From Archegozetes longisetosus (taxonomy: Eukaryota; Arthropoda; Arachnida; Sarcoptiformes; Trhypochthoniidae), in assembly GCA_018873245.2 (NCBI GenBank), contig JAEMBT020000006.1, forward strand, positions 13,114,387 to 13,178,386: a stretch of DNA of 64,000 bases, written 5' to 3'. Below, in pieces: positions 34,161 to 46,130 of the stretch (within the stretch, counting starts at the first letter, position 1; each line of letters begins with the position of its first letter). Both the position numbers and the translations under genes were made by a program. Below the pieces are notes generated by a model. That model saw only the letters and a list, made by a program, of their open reading frames with translations. It was not told the DNA's origin and ran no database searches.

Positions 34161-34650
34161 TTAATGAGTTAATCAATTTCTGGTTAATATCTACCACAGC
34201 GTCATCAGTGGTTCACCACATCTCGCATTGCTGATGGTGACATTACAGCACTGCGACATAAACAGTAAACACGAAGTACTGCGATGTTTGGCCAAATTTG
34301 TGTCCTTATTAGTTACAAATGGGACTCAACCGGGTAGGTCGCGCACTTTTGGATTACTTTTAAAATGAAACCAAGTTCAAAATATAATTAAAGTCACACA
34401 AAATATCAGGCGATAAATCATCTTTGCAAATGGTCTCTAAATTCTGCTAAAGTTAAGAGTAAAATTTTTCAGTCACTTGTGATACAAAATTTCAGAAGGA
34501 TTTGAATGTATAACCTACTTGTTCAAGTGGTAAGATGTATGACTCGATAAACTACCAACATAGGTTTGAAACTCTCTGTAGGCTTTTTTAGTTTCTTAAG
34601 TCTAATCATATTTGAAACTTTTAAAACTTTTTTAGCCGATGGAATATGTA

Positions 34651-35019
34651 CAGTTGTGTCAGAATAAATTCTTTCAGTGAAAAAATTTAACATATTAGGG
34701 ATTGAATTTCAACTTAAAAAAGTGAATTAACTTAAGCCAAATAAAACTTCTCCCCTATTAATAATTAACTTCTATTTGATTGCAAAAAATGTTTACAAAT
34801 AGCTGGTTATCAAGTGATAAAATGCATTAATGTTAATCATTTCTCACATATTAGCCATAACTGACTTATTTTCATTCAAAGTTAGAAAGTTTTGGTTTTG
34901 ATTGAACTTTTAAAAAAATTATATTTCTCTGATATTACATACTCAATGTTTTTAATGAAAAAAGGATTTTTTAACTGCATATCAGTAATTGACTTGAACA
35001 ATTTATTCTGACACAACTG
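34651..35019. mobile_element. TA-flanked MITE with Tigger-like ends
   Basis: Ends CAGTTGTGTCAGAATAAATT and the reverse complement at the right are flanked by TA. The opposite arm of the surrounding inverted repeat (near 37650) keeps the uninterrupted TA site, proving insertion. It starts with CAGTTG, as does the Tigger at 23285. Confidence 0.75.
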
Positions 35020-35479
35020 TAGATTAAGCAATAAATTACAGAATTTAATTAGATTTAAATTAATTAAATTCATTTCAAGCAATATTCTATTATAAACGAA
35101 ATTTTTATTAATATATATGAACGTTTTTACAAAAACAGGAATTAAAAAATCAAAAAATTCTCTAATTTCGATTTTCATATCATTAAATTAATTAAATAAT
35201 TCTATTTTGTTTTTCAAATTCTGTAATTCCTGTTTTTTTGTAAAAAGATGTTTATATGAAGCTTAGTCTGAAAGTGGAGCCTCTTCTCTATCTTAATACT
35301 ATTCGTGTACTTACTATTCGTAAAGTGAAAAGGCTTATACAAAAAATTAGCAAAGTTTAATAACATGAATAAACTATTATAAAGTTAGAATGAATTAACA
35401 AATTTCATTTAGTTTTTTGCCTTTTATCAGATCTTGACTTAGTTTAATTGAATTTATCAATTAATTGAAAAAATTTATG

Positions 35480-37260
35480 TAATAAATTTTGGCTTTTAGA
35501 ACATGAAGTATTATCTAATGAATATAATGTGTCATAAAATTTAAAGTTAGACGTCTTAGGAACGAATCTCATTATTTTTTGTTCATTCAAAAACTCATGA
35601 GAAATAGGCAGAACTTTTCCATATGCCAGCTCAATATCATCTAGAAAGCAAATAAAGCTTGTTAAGTCGGTATTAGGTTTGAAAATTTCTAAACGTTAAT
35701 CGCATTTTTTACTTAAAGAAAATTATACTTTAATATCGGCTGCGATGAATAGTATTTTTCTGATGTCTTTACAATGATTTAATTCACTTTTGAGGATTTC
35801 AGTGAACTTTTACTTAGAATTTTCACAACTTTTTTATTACTGGAATTCGAATCAAAACAGTTGGGATAGTTGACTGAAATGACATAGATTGGATTTCTTA
35901 TGTCAGTATTTTTAATTTACTTGCTCATACTCTGAAGAATCGTATACTTTCTCGTAATTATTTATATTAATTTCATTGCGTTCAAAGTCTCCGTTGATTT
36001 CCATAACTGAATATTCAGGATTTGGATAATAAATAATCATTTCTTTGGGTTTACCACAAGCTATAATTCACTTGTAGAAATTCCACAAAATTTAATTTTT
36101 TACTCTGTGAGAAACATTTATCGGAGAAGATATGCAGTTTTGACTTTTTTGTATAAAAAATGATCAATTTAATCATTAGTAAATGATTCATTTATCCCTT
36201 CTTAGCATAATTTTCTGGATATAAATACATTACTACTTTGTTTGATTTCAAATCATGTAAACCAAAGTTATAGCAATAAAATTTTCTTAAATAACATTCA
36301 GAGAAAATGTTGGTTTTAGGTATTTGAAGATTTTTCTGAAAGTCATAACAAATGATAGCGCGAATTTCATTGTTCAAAAGCTTATTTTTGATTTCAGTCT
36401 TCATCTTATAGAATATTTTGCTTTATTCTTGTGTAATTCTAGCTCCTTTTTAATTTTATTAATTGATTCGATCTGTTAATTTTTCTTAAAGTTCATTACT
36501 TGAACATTTAATTAATCGCAAACTTGGCATATATCTGATTTTGATTTATTAAGAGATATCTCATATTTGCTATATATTTCACAAAACACTATATGAAACA
36601 TCTGTCTTATGCTCAGAATATAAATAAAAAAAACTCTGAATGTTTGCAATATTTCGAAATTCAGTCGCTAGAAATTTCATATTTTTATTTCTTGCCATAA
36701 TGTGTTTGTTCAATAGGGAAAGAAATTATAAAATCATTTATATCTTCATATGAAATATATGAAGTTTTATTGGGCCGCGATTCATGTTTGCCTCTGAGAT
36801 CTTGATTATTGTGCGGTTTATTAAAACCTTTTTCTTACAAACTTGTTAAAGTACTTCTCTTAATACCGAGAATTTAAAAAAAATGTTGTCAAACTAATTC
36901 TATTAACGATTTCCTGGAATAGTAAAATGTTTTTGTGTAAATTTAGCTATTTAATATTGGTTTCAAAAAGTAGTCTGAGGCTTCTCTATTTGAAATTGCC
37001 TTAAATTCAAAGTTTTTTATTACTGCTTAAAACAGGAATAACCATCGATTTAAGGAAAGAATATTGCTGTTCATGAGTTTCAAAAGAATTGTAGAGATCA
37101 AAAGTTCCTTTTTAAAACTTCACTCAAAAATAATGAACATTTTGTCTTACGATTACAATTAATTTCAATAGATTGAGCTCTTGCTGGAATAACTTTCTCA
37201 GAATAATGAGTTAAATGTTGTCTACCTTTCAATATATCTTTAATTTTTGCACGTTTTGGA
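35480..37260 (-). pseudogene. Transposase of the TTAA element, heavily decayed
   Basis: Scattered minus-strand frames match, in order, a protein type common in arthropod genomes that is transposon-derived. They are DLRGKHESRPNK (about 36800), KSKSDICQVCD (about 36525), a 70-codon open piece at 36404-36192 with FYCYNFGLHD, and YKKVKT (about 36140). Many stops and frameshifts separate them. The motif order suggests one former gene of roughly 550-600 codons. I recognise the protein type but cannot assign a superfamily name with certainty (Sola-type is one possibility). Confidence 0.55.
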
Positions 37261-38520
37261 CGGTTTTGATTTCATTTCACAATTTTATAATTAGACACAT
37301 TATAACAATAAACACAAAAAGTGCTTCGAATAGTATTTATATACTTACTATATTTATATTAAGTCTTTCGTAAGTGCAAACTCTGATTATAATTTCTAAC
37401 AAAATTTTGACCAGATTAAAGCTCATCTTATTGAATGTTAATGAACGAAGCTTAACATTAAATATTAAGGTTTCGGCATATTTTTAATGCCTATTACTAA
37501 GACTTTGATATTTTAACTTAGAGGAGAGGCTCCTATTGAAGACTAAGCTACATATACTAATTAATAAAATTTTTGTTTATCATAGAATATTGCTTGAAAT
37601 GAATTTAATTAATTTAAATCTAAATTCAGTCATTTATTTTTTAATGTACATATTCCATCGGTTAAAAGAAGTTTCCGAGCCTATCGAGTCGTACATTATA
37701 CCACTTGACCAAGGAGATTATACATTCAAATTCTCTTGAAATTTGGTATCAAAGTAACTGAAAAATTCTATTCTTAATATTTGCAGAATTTAGAGGTCAT
37801 TTGCAAAATTTATTAATTGTCTGATATTTTCTATGACTTTAATCATATTTCGAACTTGGTTTCATTTTAAAAGAATTCAGAAAGTGTGCGACCTTCCCTG
37901 TTCAGAAAGACATGTTACCAGAAATTCTTTTAAAATAAAGTTATAAGTCTAAATTAATCAGGCTTTCTCTCATTCAAGGTCAAATATATGACTGAGGAAT
38001 ACTTAAATTCTTAAGAAATGATGACATTTTGTTGATTTTAGCGAGATTTTTAAAGTAGAACTTGAGAACATTTTACCCCACAATTTTGGTGAGGGTTAAG
38101 ATTCAAAATATTAGTTCAATCGCAGTTTTATGAATGTCGAAATAATAAATTTATGTCAATTAGTATCATGTTTAACTCTAAACTAGTGTTGGAAAATTCT
38201 TAGAAACATTGTAGAAATATTTGCCTACCTGAGGTTCTCATAAACTGCAGACATATTTCTAGAAAATTTCCTTTTACATGACTACCCTAACCGAAAGCTT
38301 ATATTTTTATCGAAGTCTTTGATTATTTTCTACAAATTTCAGAAGATTTACTGAATAACTGAACATTTTCGTAATGTGTGCGTCATATTTGTTAATAATA
38401 ACAAAGTTACCACTATTAGCGGTTCATTATATCCATTATAGACTTAATTAAACAATAATCGATCTGTTTAGTGAAGTGTGCATTTGATCAACACTTCACT
38501 ATAAGTCTCTGCTTTGAACG

Positions 38521-38710
38521 AAGTATTGTTTGACAAAACTATAAAAGAAATATGAATACGTTAAATGCAATGAAACCGAGGTTGGCTTTAAAAATCTGAA
38601 AGTTATTTAAAATTAGTAATTAGTTCTATTTTTTGATAGCCTATAGAATACAATTGAAGACAAATATTTGCAATAAATACCTAAACGTCCTACTTTGAGA
38701 GTGAAACAAA
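38521..38710 (+). pseudogene. P450 (CYP3 clan) C-terminal fragment
   Basis: GAAGTATTGTTTGACAAAAC and the following 40 bases match the end of exon 4 of both CYP3 genes. The last-exon equivalent follows (CCTATAGAATAC onward) but has in-frame stops. It is the tail of a third CYP3 copy whose body is gone. It lies about 740 bp upstream of copy B. Confidence 0.75.
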
Positions 38711-38824
38711 GGTTTTAAGTGGAGAAAATTATTCGAATCAGTTTACTTCTATACTATTTATTTGACTGAAGCATTACTAAAATTCTCATCTATTCATTCA
38801 ATTTATAACTCGATATCCTGTCAG

Positions 38825-39055
38825 GCAGATTCACTCGAACCCCATATAAAGAGTGAGTTTTTCGCCAGGCGGTCGGACAGAGTGAATGCATAGGACCGGA
38901 GAAGGTCATAACCGGAACATGTGCCCAACGCACCGCTACTAAATTAGTGTCGGACCACTTCCGAGATTCGAACCTGAGGCTTCAGCTCCAGAATTCAACT
39001 GAATTGCTATTGCATGAATGACAGTGAGCCTCATACCAAAATGTTAGACGATTAT
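38825..39055 (-). repeat. SINE-like repeat, G+C-richer than surroundings
   Basis: On the minus strand a tRNA-like head carries a B box (GGTTCGAATCTCGG). A G+C-richer body follows (GGTGCGTTGGGCACATGTTC, GGTTATGACCTTCTCC) that is unlike its neighbours. A second GGGTTCGAGTGAATC motif lies near the far end. No poly-A tail or clear target duplication is seen. A tRNA-derived SINE is the best guess. Confidence 0.4.
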
Positions 39056-39451
39056 TAACATTTTACGAGTGTTTCAGATCGCTTTGAAAAGAAACTTTTG
39101 TTATTTTTAAATTTATCTAATTATTATAACCTTGACATATAAATAAAGATTATTTGAATTATAAAGAGATTAGAAACAAAAATAAATATGAATTTTCCAG
39201 AATGCTTTCAGATTTTCCTTTATTTCGACACATCCTGACATTTGATTTGATAAAAAATCTAAAGTTGAAACAGGAATACCATTGAATACCGGATTCATGT
39301 TTTGCATTAAACTTAATGTGTATATTGCTATGATCCTAATTTCTATTTTTACGTTTAATTAAAGATATTAGGCTAAAAACTAGTTTCTACAAGTATTTAA
39401 AGATAAGTTTCTAATGAAAGTTTTCATATTAGATTCTTATCAAATACCAAA

Positions 39452-41241
39452 ATGGATTCACTTTATAACTGTATTTCATCAATGAAGGAGTCGAGATTTT
39501 TCGTATACCTAATTGTTTTGTTCATTTTGATTACTTATATGTATCGTAAACTAACATTTTGGAAACGTCAGGGCATACCAAACGATGTTTTTCATAATTT
39601 TAAGTCTTTGAGAAATGTGATACATTTGAACGATTGGAATTGTATCAAAAGAAACGGAAAAGTTATTGGGTAAGTGTCTAATGATTATATGAAAAAATTC
39701 ATTTGAAATAAAATTTGAAAATATTTTCTATAAATAACTCAATTTATAGCACTTACGAACTTTTGTCACCGACTTTACTGGTGGCTGAACCCAAGTTAAT
39801 AAATCAGATACTTGTTGAAGACTTCAAAAAATTTTTCAATCATAGAGTAATAATAAGAAAGCAATTTCTGAGTTTTATACTATTTTGACTATTTCAAAAT
39901 TTTCTGATTAATTCCAAAGACTTATGCTTTGCCTCATCAACCTGGTGGAAAAAGCCTCTTACACTTGGATTATGATTTGTGGAAACCTTCGAGACATTTG
40001 ATGGTTCCAGTATTTTCTTTGGCTAGTTTTAAAAGAATCAGAAAATTATTTGAGGATTCAATACAATTGTTTATGAATAATATCGAAAAGTTTGCTATAA
40101 GTGGAGAGTCTTTTGATGTGAGACTTTATTTTGAATCATTTGTTTTGGACACTGTTTTGAGAGCTTTCTTCGCAACTGAAGTCGATTCTGCAAATGATTC
40201 AACAAATCCTTTAGTTATCAATTCGAGAAAAATATTCATGAAAGATATTTCAATCGAACAATTATTAGCCCTATTCTCTCCGACACTTTCAAAAATATTT
40301 GATTTTCGAGCTCTTGATGGAACGGCTACAGATTTTATGACGAAAATGATTCAGAAAATGATTGAAGAAAGAAAACAAAATAATGTGAAAATAAATGATT
40401 TGTTTCAGATCTTACTTGACTCGACTAACGATAAATCAGAATCTTCTAAAATCAGTCAGTACTTTGATATCAGTTTTATGATAATATAATAAAAGATTAG
40501 ACAGTTAAAACAAATTTTAATTATTGATATTTTTGTAAAGGACTGGACGATAAAGAAGTCATTGATAATTGTATGTTGTTTTTGGTGGCAGGATTCGATA
40601 CAACTTCGAGTGGACTCACAAATCTTGCGTATATATTAGTGAAAAATCCTTCAAAACAAGAAAAACTAATAAAAGAAATAGATGAACAGCTCAATGGAAT
40701 CGAACCTGATTTTGATAATATTAATCAGTTACCATATTTAGACGCCTGTATCAAAGAGTCTCTCAGATTAGAACCTTCTTCTGTCAGAATAGAAAGGAAA
40801 TCTGTTTGCGATTGTAAATTGGGTGATATTTTTGTACCGAAAGACACATTGATCTCAATTCCTGTAAAAGTTGTACAAAGAGATCCAGATAATTTTGAAA
40901 ATGCGGATGAATTCATACCCGAAAGGTTTTTACCAGAAAATAAGCATAAGATAAAACCGGGAACTTATGTGCCATTTGCTGATGGACCGCGAAATTGTAT
41001 TGGAATGAGATTTGCCTTATTAGAAATGAAGTATTGTTTGACAAAACTATACAAGAAATATGAATTCGTTAAATGCAATGAGACTGAGGTTTGTTTTCAA
41101 TCATCATTTATTTAAATTCGAAAATTGATAATTATTTTGAGAATTTTTATTTGATCTCTGAAACAGCCAATCGAATACTATTCTGGACAAGTCATTGCGA
41201 TGCCTAAACGTATGATTTTGAAAGTAAAAAAGAGGTCATAA
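39452..41241 (+). CDS. Cytochrome P450, CYP3 clan (copy B)
   Basis: Five exons: 39452-39669, 39750-39846, 39920-40454, 40541-41088 and 41167-41241. They sum to 1,473 nt (490 aa), with splice sites matching copy A. The product would be a membrane-anchored microsomal monooxygenase. Motifs are WKPSRH, I-helix AGFDTTS (Asp303, Thr304), ExxR (KESLR), PERF and heme loop FADGPRNCIG with Cys436. Unlike copy A it has the usual I-helix Thr. Exon 1 differs from copy A at over a third of residues, whereas exon 4 differs at about one in sixteen. Substrate is unknown. Its upstream 250 bp resemble those of copy A, so regulation may be shared. Confidence 0.88.
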
Positions 41242-42719
41242 AATAAGATTTTCAAACGTTTTGAACATTTTTAATGACTGTTGGAAAATATTATTACTCC
41301 TTTGATTTGTGTTCACTCAACATGTTTTCCATCAGTCAACTATATGATTTGTGGAAAAATTGTTATAATTCTTCTCTTATCAAGATTTGGTTCATTTAAC
41401 ATGATTGATGGTTTTATTTTTGTCAAATACAAATTTCAAGTGAATTATAATTAATGTGAACTTTTATTTTTTAATATTTAATTAACTCTTCAGATAGACT
41501 TAAATTTTATTGACTTACATTACTCTTCTAGATTAAATCTGAACAAATATATCTAATTCTGGTTATCAGTAGTTCAGATATCGAGTAATCGAATAAAACA
41601 CAAACTTTAAGTTTCAGAACAAATTCAATATTTTGAAAAAGTTAGATAATTACATGTTGTAGAGAACATTTCTAAACACTATTTTTGTATACTACATTAG
41701 ACCAATAAAAGTTGGTTTTGATAGATCAAATTTTTAGTATATGAGTAATTGATATTACTTGCGATTAAAATATCAAACTTTAAAAGCCTTTAACTGCTTT
41801 ATTTGAGTTTAGTTTTATTTTGGGTGATCTGTATACACATATAAGTTTAGATTTCATGTACTTATTGGACTTTTAACAAATAGAAAAAATGTAGAGATAA
41901 GTAGTTAATAAGTCTTATAGCAAAAAGTTTTGAGTCTATGATAAACAATAAATAAATAAATAAACCTTTCAACCTATGGATAAATACATCAAAAGCAGTT
42001 AATTTATGAGCAGATATAATAGAAAATCATATTTCAATAATGTTTTCAAGTACAATCACACAACTAAAATATTATTTTAATTGAATGCATATTTAATAAT
42101 AATTTTGATATTTCACTTCTTTTTTATACGTTTCGATTGAGAAATTTTATCGTACAAATCTTTATCTTTGTTTAGATTGTCAAAGTTTTCGTACTAACTC
42201 TGATTCATATGAATCTATACTGGAGTCAAACTAAAAGTTTGACAGGGATATCAAAGTAGGATTAATTCTAAACTTTTAGTAGTTGGGACTCCCTTTTAAT
42301 TTAAATGTAGTGTTTAACGCTTTTTATACTCTTAATTAGAGATTAGACGACTTATACTGATAATTGTTTGGAATCATTTTATGATTAGAACAGAACAATA
42401 ACTTGATTATCAGTAATTTATAGTTCCAATATGACATCGCTATACCCCATATCACAATTAAAGTTCAAAATTCATTGAGACAAAAATTTGGAAACCGATT
42501 CATTGGTGCCGATCGAACTATACCATGATCTGCGCGGTAATCTGATCTAACCAGTCCAGATTTCTTTCTCTTGGGGTACTTAAAGGTTAAGGTTTATGCA
42601 AATAAAATAACAAACTTTAATTAGCTGCAACAATACATTCGAGTTGAGATTGATCAAATAATTCAAAATCAAACTTTATTACAAAACGTTTATCAATCTT
42701 TGTAAAATTGAATTCACTT
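41242..42719. other. Intergenic; shared 3' flank then repeats
   Basis: 41242-41655 is the flank shared with copy A. About 41745-42010 resembles DNA near 7.1-7.4, 7.8 and 23.1 kb (CTTTAACTGCTTTATCT-type block). About 42225-42333 is a partial MITE C. No gene is seen. Confidence 0.5.
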
Positions 42720-42860
42720 ATGCATAATAAGAAAAATTACTCTGAAATTGATTCATCGTCATCATCATCATGTCAAGTCACTAACATCGATCAAAGTAGT
42801 AGCAGTAGTATTAGTAGAAAAACTAATACAAAGTTGAAATTCATGTACCCCAAAAATTAA
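42720..42860 (+). CDS. Small Ser-rich ORF at edge of virus-like segment
   Basis: A 46-codon ORF with a Ser-run-rich composition. I do not recognise it. It is kept because it starts with ATG, lies on the same strand and precedes the virus-like genes. It may be chance. Confidence 0.2.
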   Translation: MHNKKNYSEIDSSSSSSCQVTNIDQSSSSSISRKTNTKLKFMYPKN

Positions 42861-43170
42861 TGAGTGACACCATTCTTAGATTTTGTTACAAAACAAATCA
42901 AGAAAAGTATCGATTTATTTACGATAAAAGACGTATAATTACACGAGATTACTCTACTTTGCCTTTTGGATATAAAGAATAAAGATTTTCCTTCTTTAAA
43001 GAGCATACTTCTACACGCCCCTGAGGGGCATATGTGCGGTCGCTTAAATCTTGTAATATCCTTTTTGTTTGAATACTCTTGCGCATCTTGTTTATTACGA
43101 ACTTATATATTTTCATCATTATCCATCATCACCATCATTCGTCTAATCGAATCGAATCGAATCAGTAAAG

Positions 43171-44163
43171 ATGAGTTCGTATATGTATTCATCAATTTAT
43201 TTGAGGCATGAATTGCTCAGACATGAAAGTGTTCGAAGAAGTACATTCTCTAATTGGCCAAATACTGATTTTGATTATCACTGTCTAGCAATTGCAGGTT
43301 GGACAGAAGAAAGTCACCCATACTTCATGCACAGATCGTTACCACCAAATTGTAAATTTCTAAACGGATATGATATATCAATAAACAGATTGCCTTCCAA
43401 CAATGACCCTTCAGCGGTTGCAATGCCATTGATTTCTTCAATTCAATTATCTAGCAAGGATGCTACTAGTTCTTTTGACTCGTCTATGCAAAATTTTAAT
43501 TTACGAAATCCTTCATTTAAAGGATCGAGAGGAAGAGAATTTCTCACAGATGAACTACCCATAATTGAAACCTTTTATCGTACACTGATACAAATTCCGC
43601 GATCTAATCAGCCAAATTTGGTTCTCTGTATTGATGGATTTTTCAAACTTATGCGTGAAGAACGTAATCGAATCGTTTATGCTTCGTCAATGGCCTCACG
43701 AAAGTACATCATTTGCATTATTTGCTAAGTCAGGCTTCTTCTATTGTCTTTTAAACGATACCGTCCAGTGCGCATATTGTCGTTCATGTATCGCTAGTTG
43801 GAAACCAGAATCATCTCCGGATAATGTTCATAAGCTATTCTTTTCGTACTGTCCCTGTGTGAGAGAGCGTTTGCGAAATTCGAGAAATCAACAGCAATAA
43901 GTAACTGCTTCAAATGAACCGTTGGCAAGTACTTCATCGTCTTTTTCATCTAACGTTTCCAACTCAACGTCTCACGTATCCTGGCAATTATTGAGAATCA
44001 GATTCAGCAAAGAATAAGTTGTAAAATTTGCTTTGATAGAGAAGTATCTGTAAGATTTAACTGTAAGCATATTGTGACTTGTAATCAATGTTCTACTAGA
44101 GTGCGTAGATGCCCTATATGTAGAGTTGAAATTGTTAGACGCTCAGATATTATTTTGTGTTAA
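43171..44163 (+). pseudogene. IAP-like gene: two BIR regions and a RING finger, frameshifted
   Basis: Inhibitor-of-apoptosis proteins bind caspases through BIR domains and ubiquitinate targets through a RING. Three parts are visible. A first BIR-like start (R..TFSNWP...LAIAGW, 43200-43300) lacks a clear zinc site. A second BIR (43640-43880) has a complete C-x2-C...H-x6-C zinc set. An intact C3HC4 RING ends at the stop (44020-44160; CKIC, CKH, CNQC, CPIC). The parts lie in different frames, so the gene is broken at least twice. The order BIR-BIR-RING is that of insect and baculovirus IAPs. The packaging ATPase starts 50 bp downstream. Confidence 0.75.
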
Positions 44164-44211
44164 AATAAAACATTTTTGTTTCTGTAAAATTGCTTTATTT
44201 GATTAAGAGAA

Positions 44212-44846
44212 ATGATTAGTCAAAGTAAAATTGTTTCTAGTGATGATATTAAGTCTCATTATTTAATGTTGAGACATCCATTTACTTGTATTGTTGCTGG
44301 TCCTACGAGCAGTGGCAAAACAATACTTGTTAGAAGAACATTGAAAATTAGAAATATACTATTTTCATGCCACCAGAAGCATCTAAAACTAAGAATCTCG
44401 AAGTATTATGGACTCACGGACAGTTTCAAGAACTTTATAACCATAAAGTTGAAAACACTAATATAACTTATTTAGATTATTTATCCGATGAGAATGAATT
44501 GAAAAATTTCAAAGCAAGTTTAAGTGTTATGGATGATATGATGTTGGAACTTGTAAAAAATAAAAGAATGAGTCAGCTTTTTACTAGAGGTAGTCATCAT
44601 TTAAATTTAAGTGTGTTCTTTATAGTCCAGAACTTTTTTTACCAATCGAAATATATGAGAACAATTATTTTGAATTGTCAATATATAATTTTAATGAATA
44701 ATTTTCGGGATCAAAATCAAATTGAATACTTGGGAAAGCGACTATTCAAAAATAAATTGAAAATTTTCATGCAAGTATATGAAGGTTCAACGAAAAATCC
44801 GTATGGGTACCTACTGATTGATTTGAAATCTGATACACCCTTTTAA
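44212..44846 (+). pseudogene. Packaging ATPase (FtsK/HerA-type, A32-like), one frameshift
   Basis: This is the ATP-driven genome-packaging motor of Polinton/adintovirus-like viruses. The first frame (44212 to about 44350) contains a Walker A loop (AGPTSSGKT). The second frame (about 44367-44846) contains the Walker B strand (LSVMDDMM) and a downstream region with the family's VQNFF and NNFRDQNQIEYLGKRLF features. One frameshift near 44350 separates the two; otherwise the domain is nearly full length. It is the best preserved gene of the segment after the RING. Confidence 0.8.
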
Positions 44847-44943
44847 GAGTCAAATCGAGAATGACTTCAGAAGAACTTTCTCCTTCATTAAGAGCTAAAA
44901 CAGAATTCGCTCCATATATTTATATTTTAAGAGATTGAAAACT

Positions 44944-45425
44944 ATGGCTGGAGATTCAAGAAAATCAAAAAAAAAATTTATTGAAAGTGAAAGTGAAGAG
45001 GACGGACAAGATAACCAAAAGAATTTAACTAGTGCTGAACGATTATTTTTGGAAAGAACATAATGCGATGTCTAATTCACTCAGAAATCCAATGAATTTT
45101 TTGAGGAACGTTTCACGAAAAAGTCCAAAAATGAGACAAGCTCTGCTTAAAAAATCCAGCGATGATAAATCTTATTTGACGCGTTATCAGAATTATCTCA
45201 TGATCTCTTAAAAGGTAACATTCCTGTTAAACCTTCAGAGCTAAAGAAACTTCGAAAGTATAAAAATGTACTGAAAGCTTTGGATTGTCCTAAAACGAGA
45301 AAGTGCCGACTAAAAAGAAAACGATTAGTTGAGCAAACGGGAGGATTTTTACTAATTCTTAATCCGGCTGCAGCTGCTACCTTAGAACAATTATCGGGTG
45401 CTATTATAGAGAAACTTATCAAGTA
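44944..45425 (+). pseudogene. Small basic/hydrophobic virion-protein-like ORF
   Basis: An acidic/Ser-rich start (ATG 44944) is cut by a stop at 45060. Further on in the same area, 45180-45425 encodes a Lys/Arg-rich stretch (KKLRKYKN, KCRLKRKRL). This leads into a Gly-Gly and an Ala/Leu-rich tail (GGFLLILNPAAA). This basic-then-hydrophobic layout recurs in a small core-type protein of Polinton/adintovirus-like genomes. The assignment is by layout only; the reading frame is broken. Confidence 0.5.
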
Positions 45426-45438
45426 AAGTTCAGTAAAA

Positions 45439-46115
45439 ATGAGTTCTAGATTTCAAAAAATGGTTGCTATACCAGCCGATTTGGAAAATGATGAATTCAA
45501 TACGGATGCTGACAGAAAGATGAAAGTAATGGATAATTCTACGACACTATCCAGTAGTTCTAAGCATAAAGCTAGTAAGAGTCATCCTTCATCGAAAAGT
45601 TGAATAAGATTATGAAAATATTTCTAAAGTTGGCTAAAATTGGTGCATATGACATTATTAGTCGTGTAGAGATACTCAAGCTAATTTTGTAGCTGATAGT
45701 GATATAATTTTACTAATCAATCATGCGATGACGCCTGGAAAGCTTTTACTAGCACAAAATGAGTTTATTAAATTGTTACATGAAGCGAATGTTGAGCCAG
45801 ATCTTATAATAAATGAAAATACAAAGCTAAACCTGATAAATCTCTATTCAAATAACAATAACGATTCGCTAATGAATGATGGGCCGAGAAGTGTATCAAC
45901 AAAGCCACAAAGCGAGAATGAAAAGATTACAACACCAACATTGATGAGAGAAAAAAACGACTGCGTCAAGAAAGTCAAAACACTGGTATACAACAAGAAG
46001 AAGAAGATGATGATGACGACGACGACGACGATAATGACTAAAATTTTGAACCTAAGTTAAAAAGAAAACCAACCTGGGAAGTACTAGCAAATAAAGATAT
46101 CGATACATCAATAAA
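45439..46115 (+). pseudogene. Polinton/adintovirus-type ORF of unknown function, broken
   Basis: It starts MSSRFQKMVAIP (ATG 45439) and is closed by stops from 45600. A second open part (45728-46060) begins with a short region rich in hydrophobic and acidic residues (LLLAQNEFIKLLHEANV). It ends in a low-complexity Lys/Met/Thr stretch produced by GATGAC-type repeats. Its place between the small core-like ORF and the integrase matches a conserved small ORF of these elements. Function is unknown. Confidence 0.45.
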
Positions 46116-46130
46116 TAACTAAAATTTCAA

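Larger units (their letters stand above)
33482..38095. mobile_element. TTAA-bounded DNA transposon, 4.6 kb, decayed
   Basis: TTAA lies directly outside both ends (33478-33481 and 38096-38099), and both termini start CCCT. The short element at 25662-26130 shares both end regions, which defines the family. Internal arms (about 34310-34650 plus 35020-35300 against about 37500-37890) are inverted copies. Two MITEs (33629-34160 and 34651-35019) sit inside. A broken minus-strand transposase occupies about 37260-35480. TTAA targets occur in piggyBac, Kolobok and Sola3. The transposase motifs do not look like piggyBac, and I cannot place it firmly. Confidence 0.75.
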
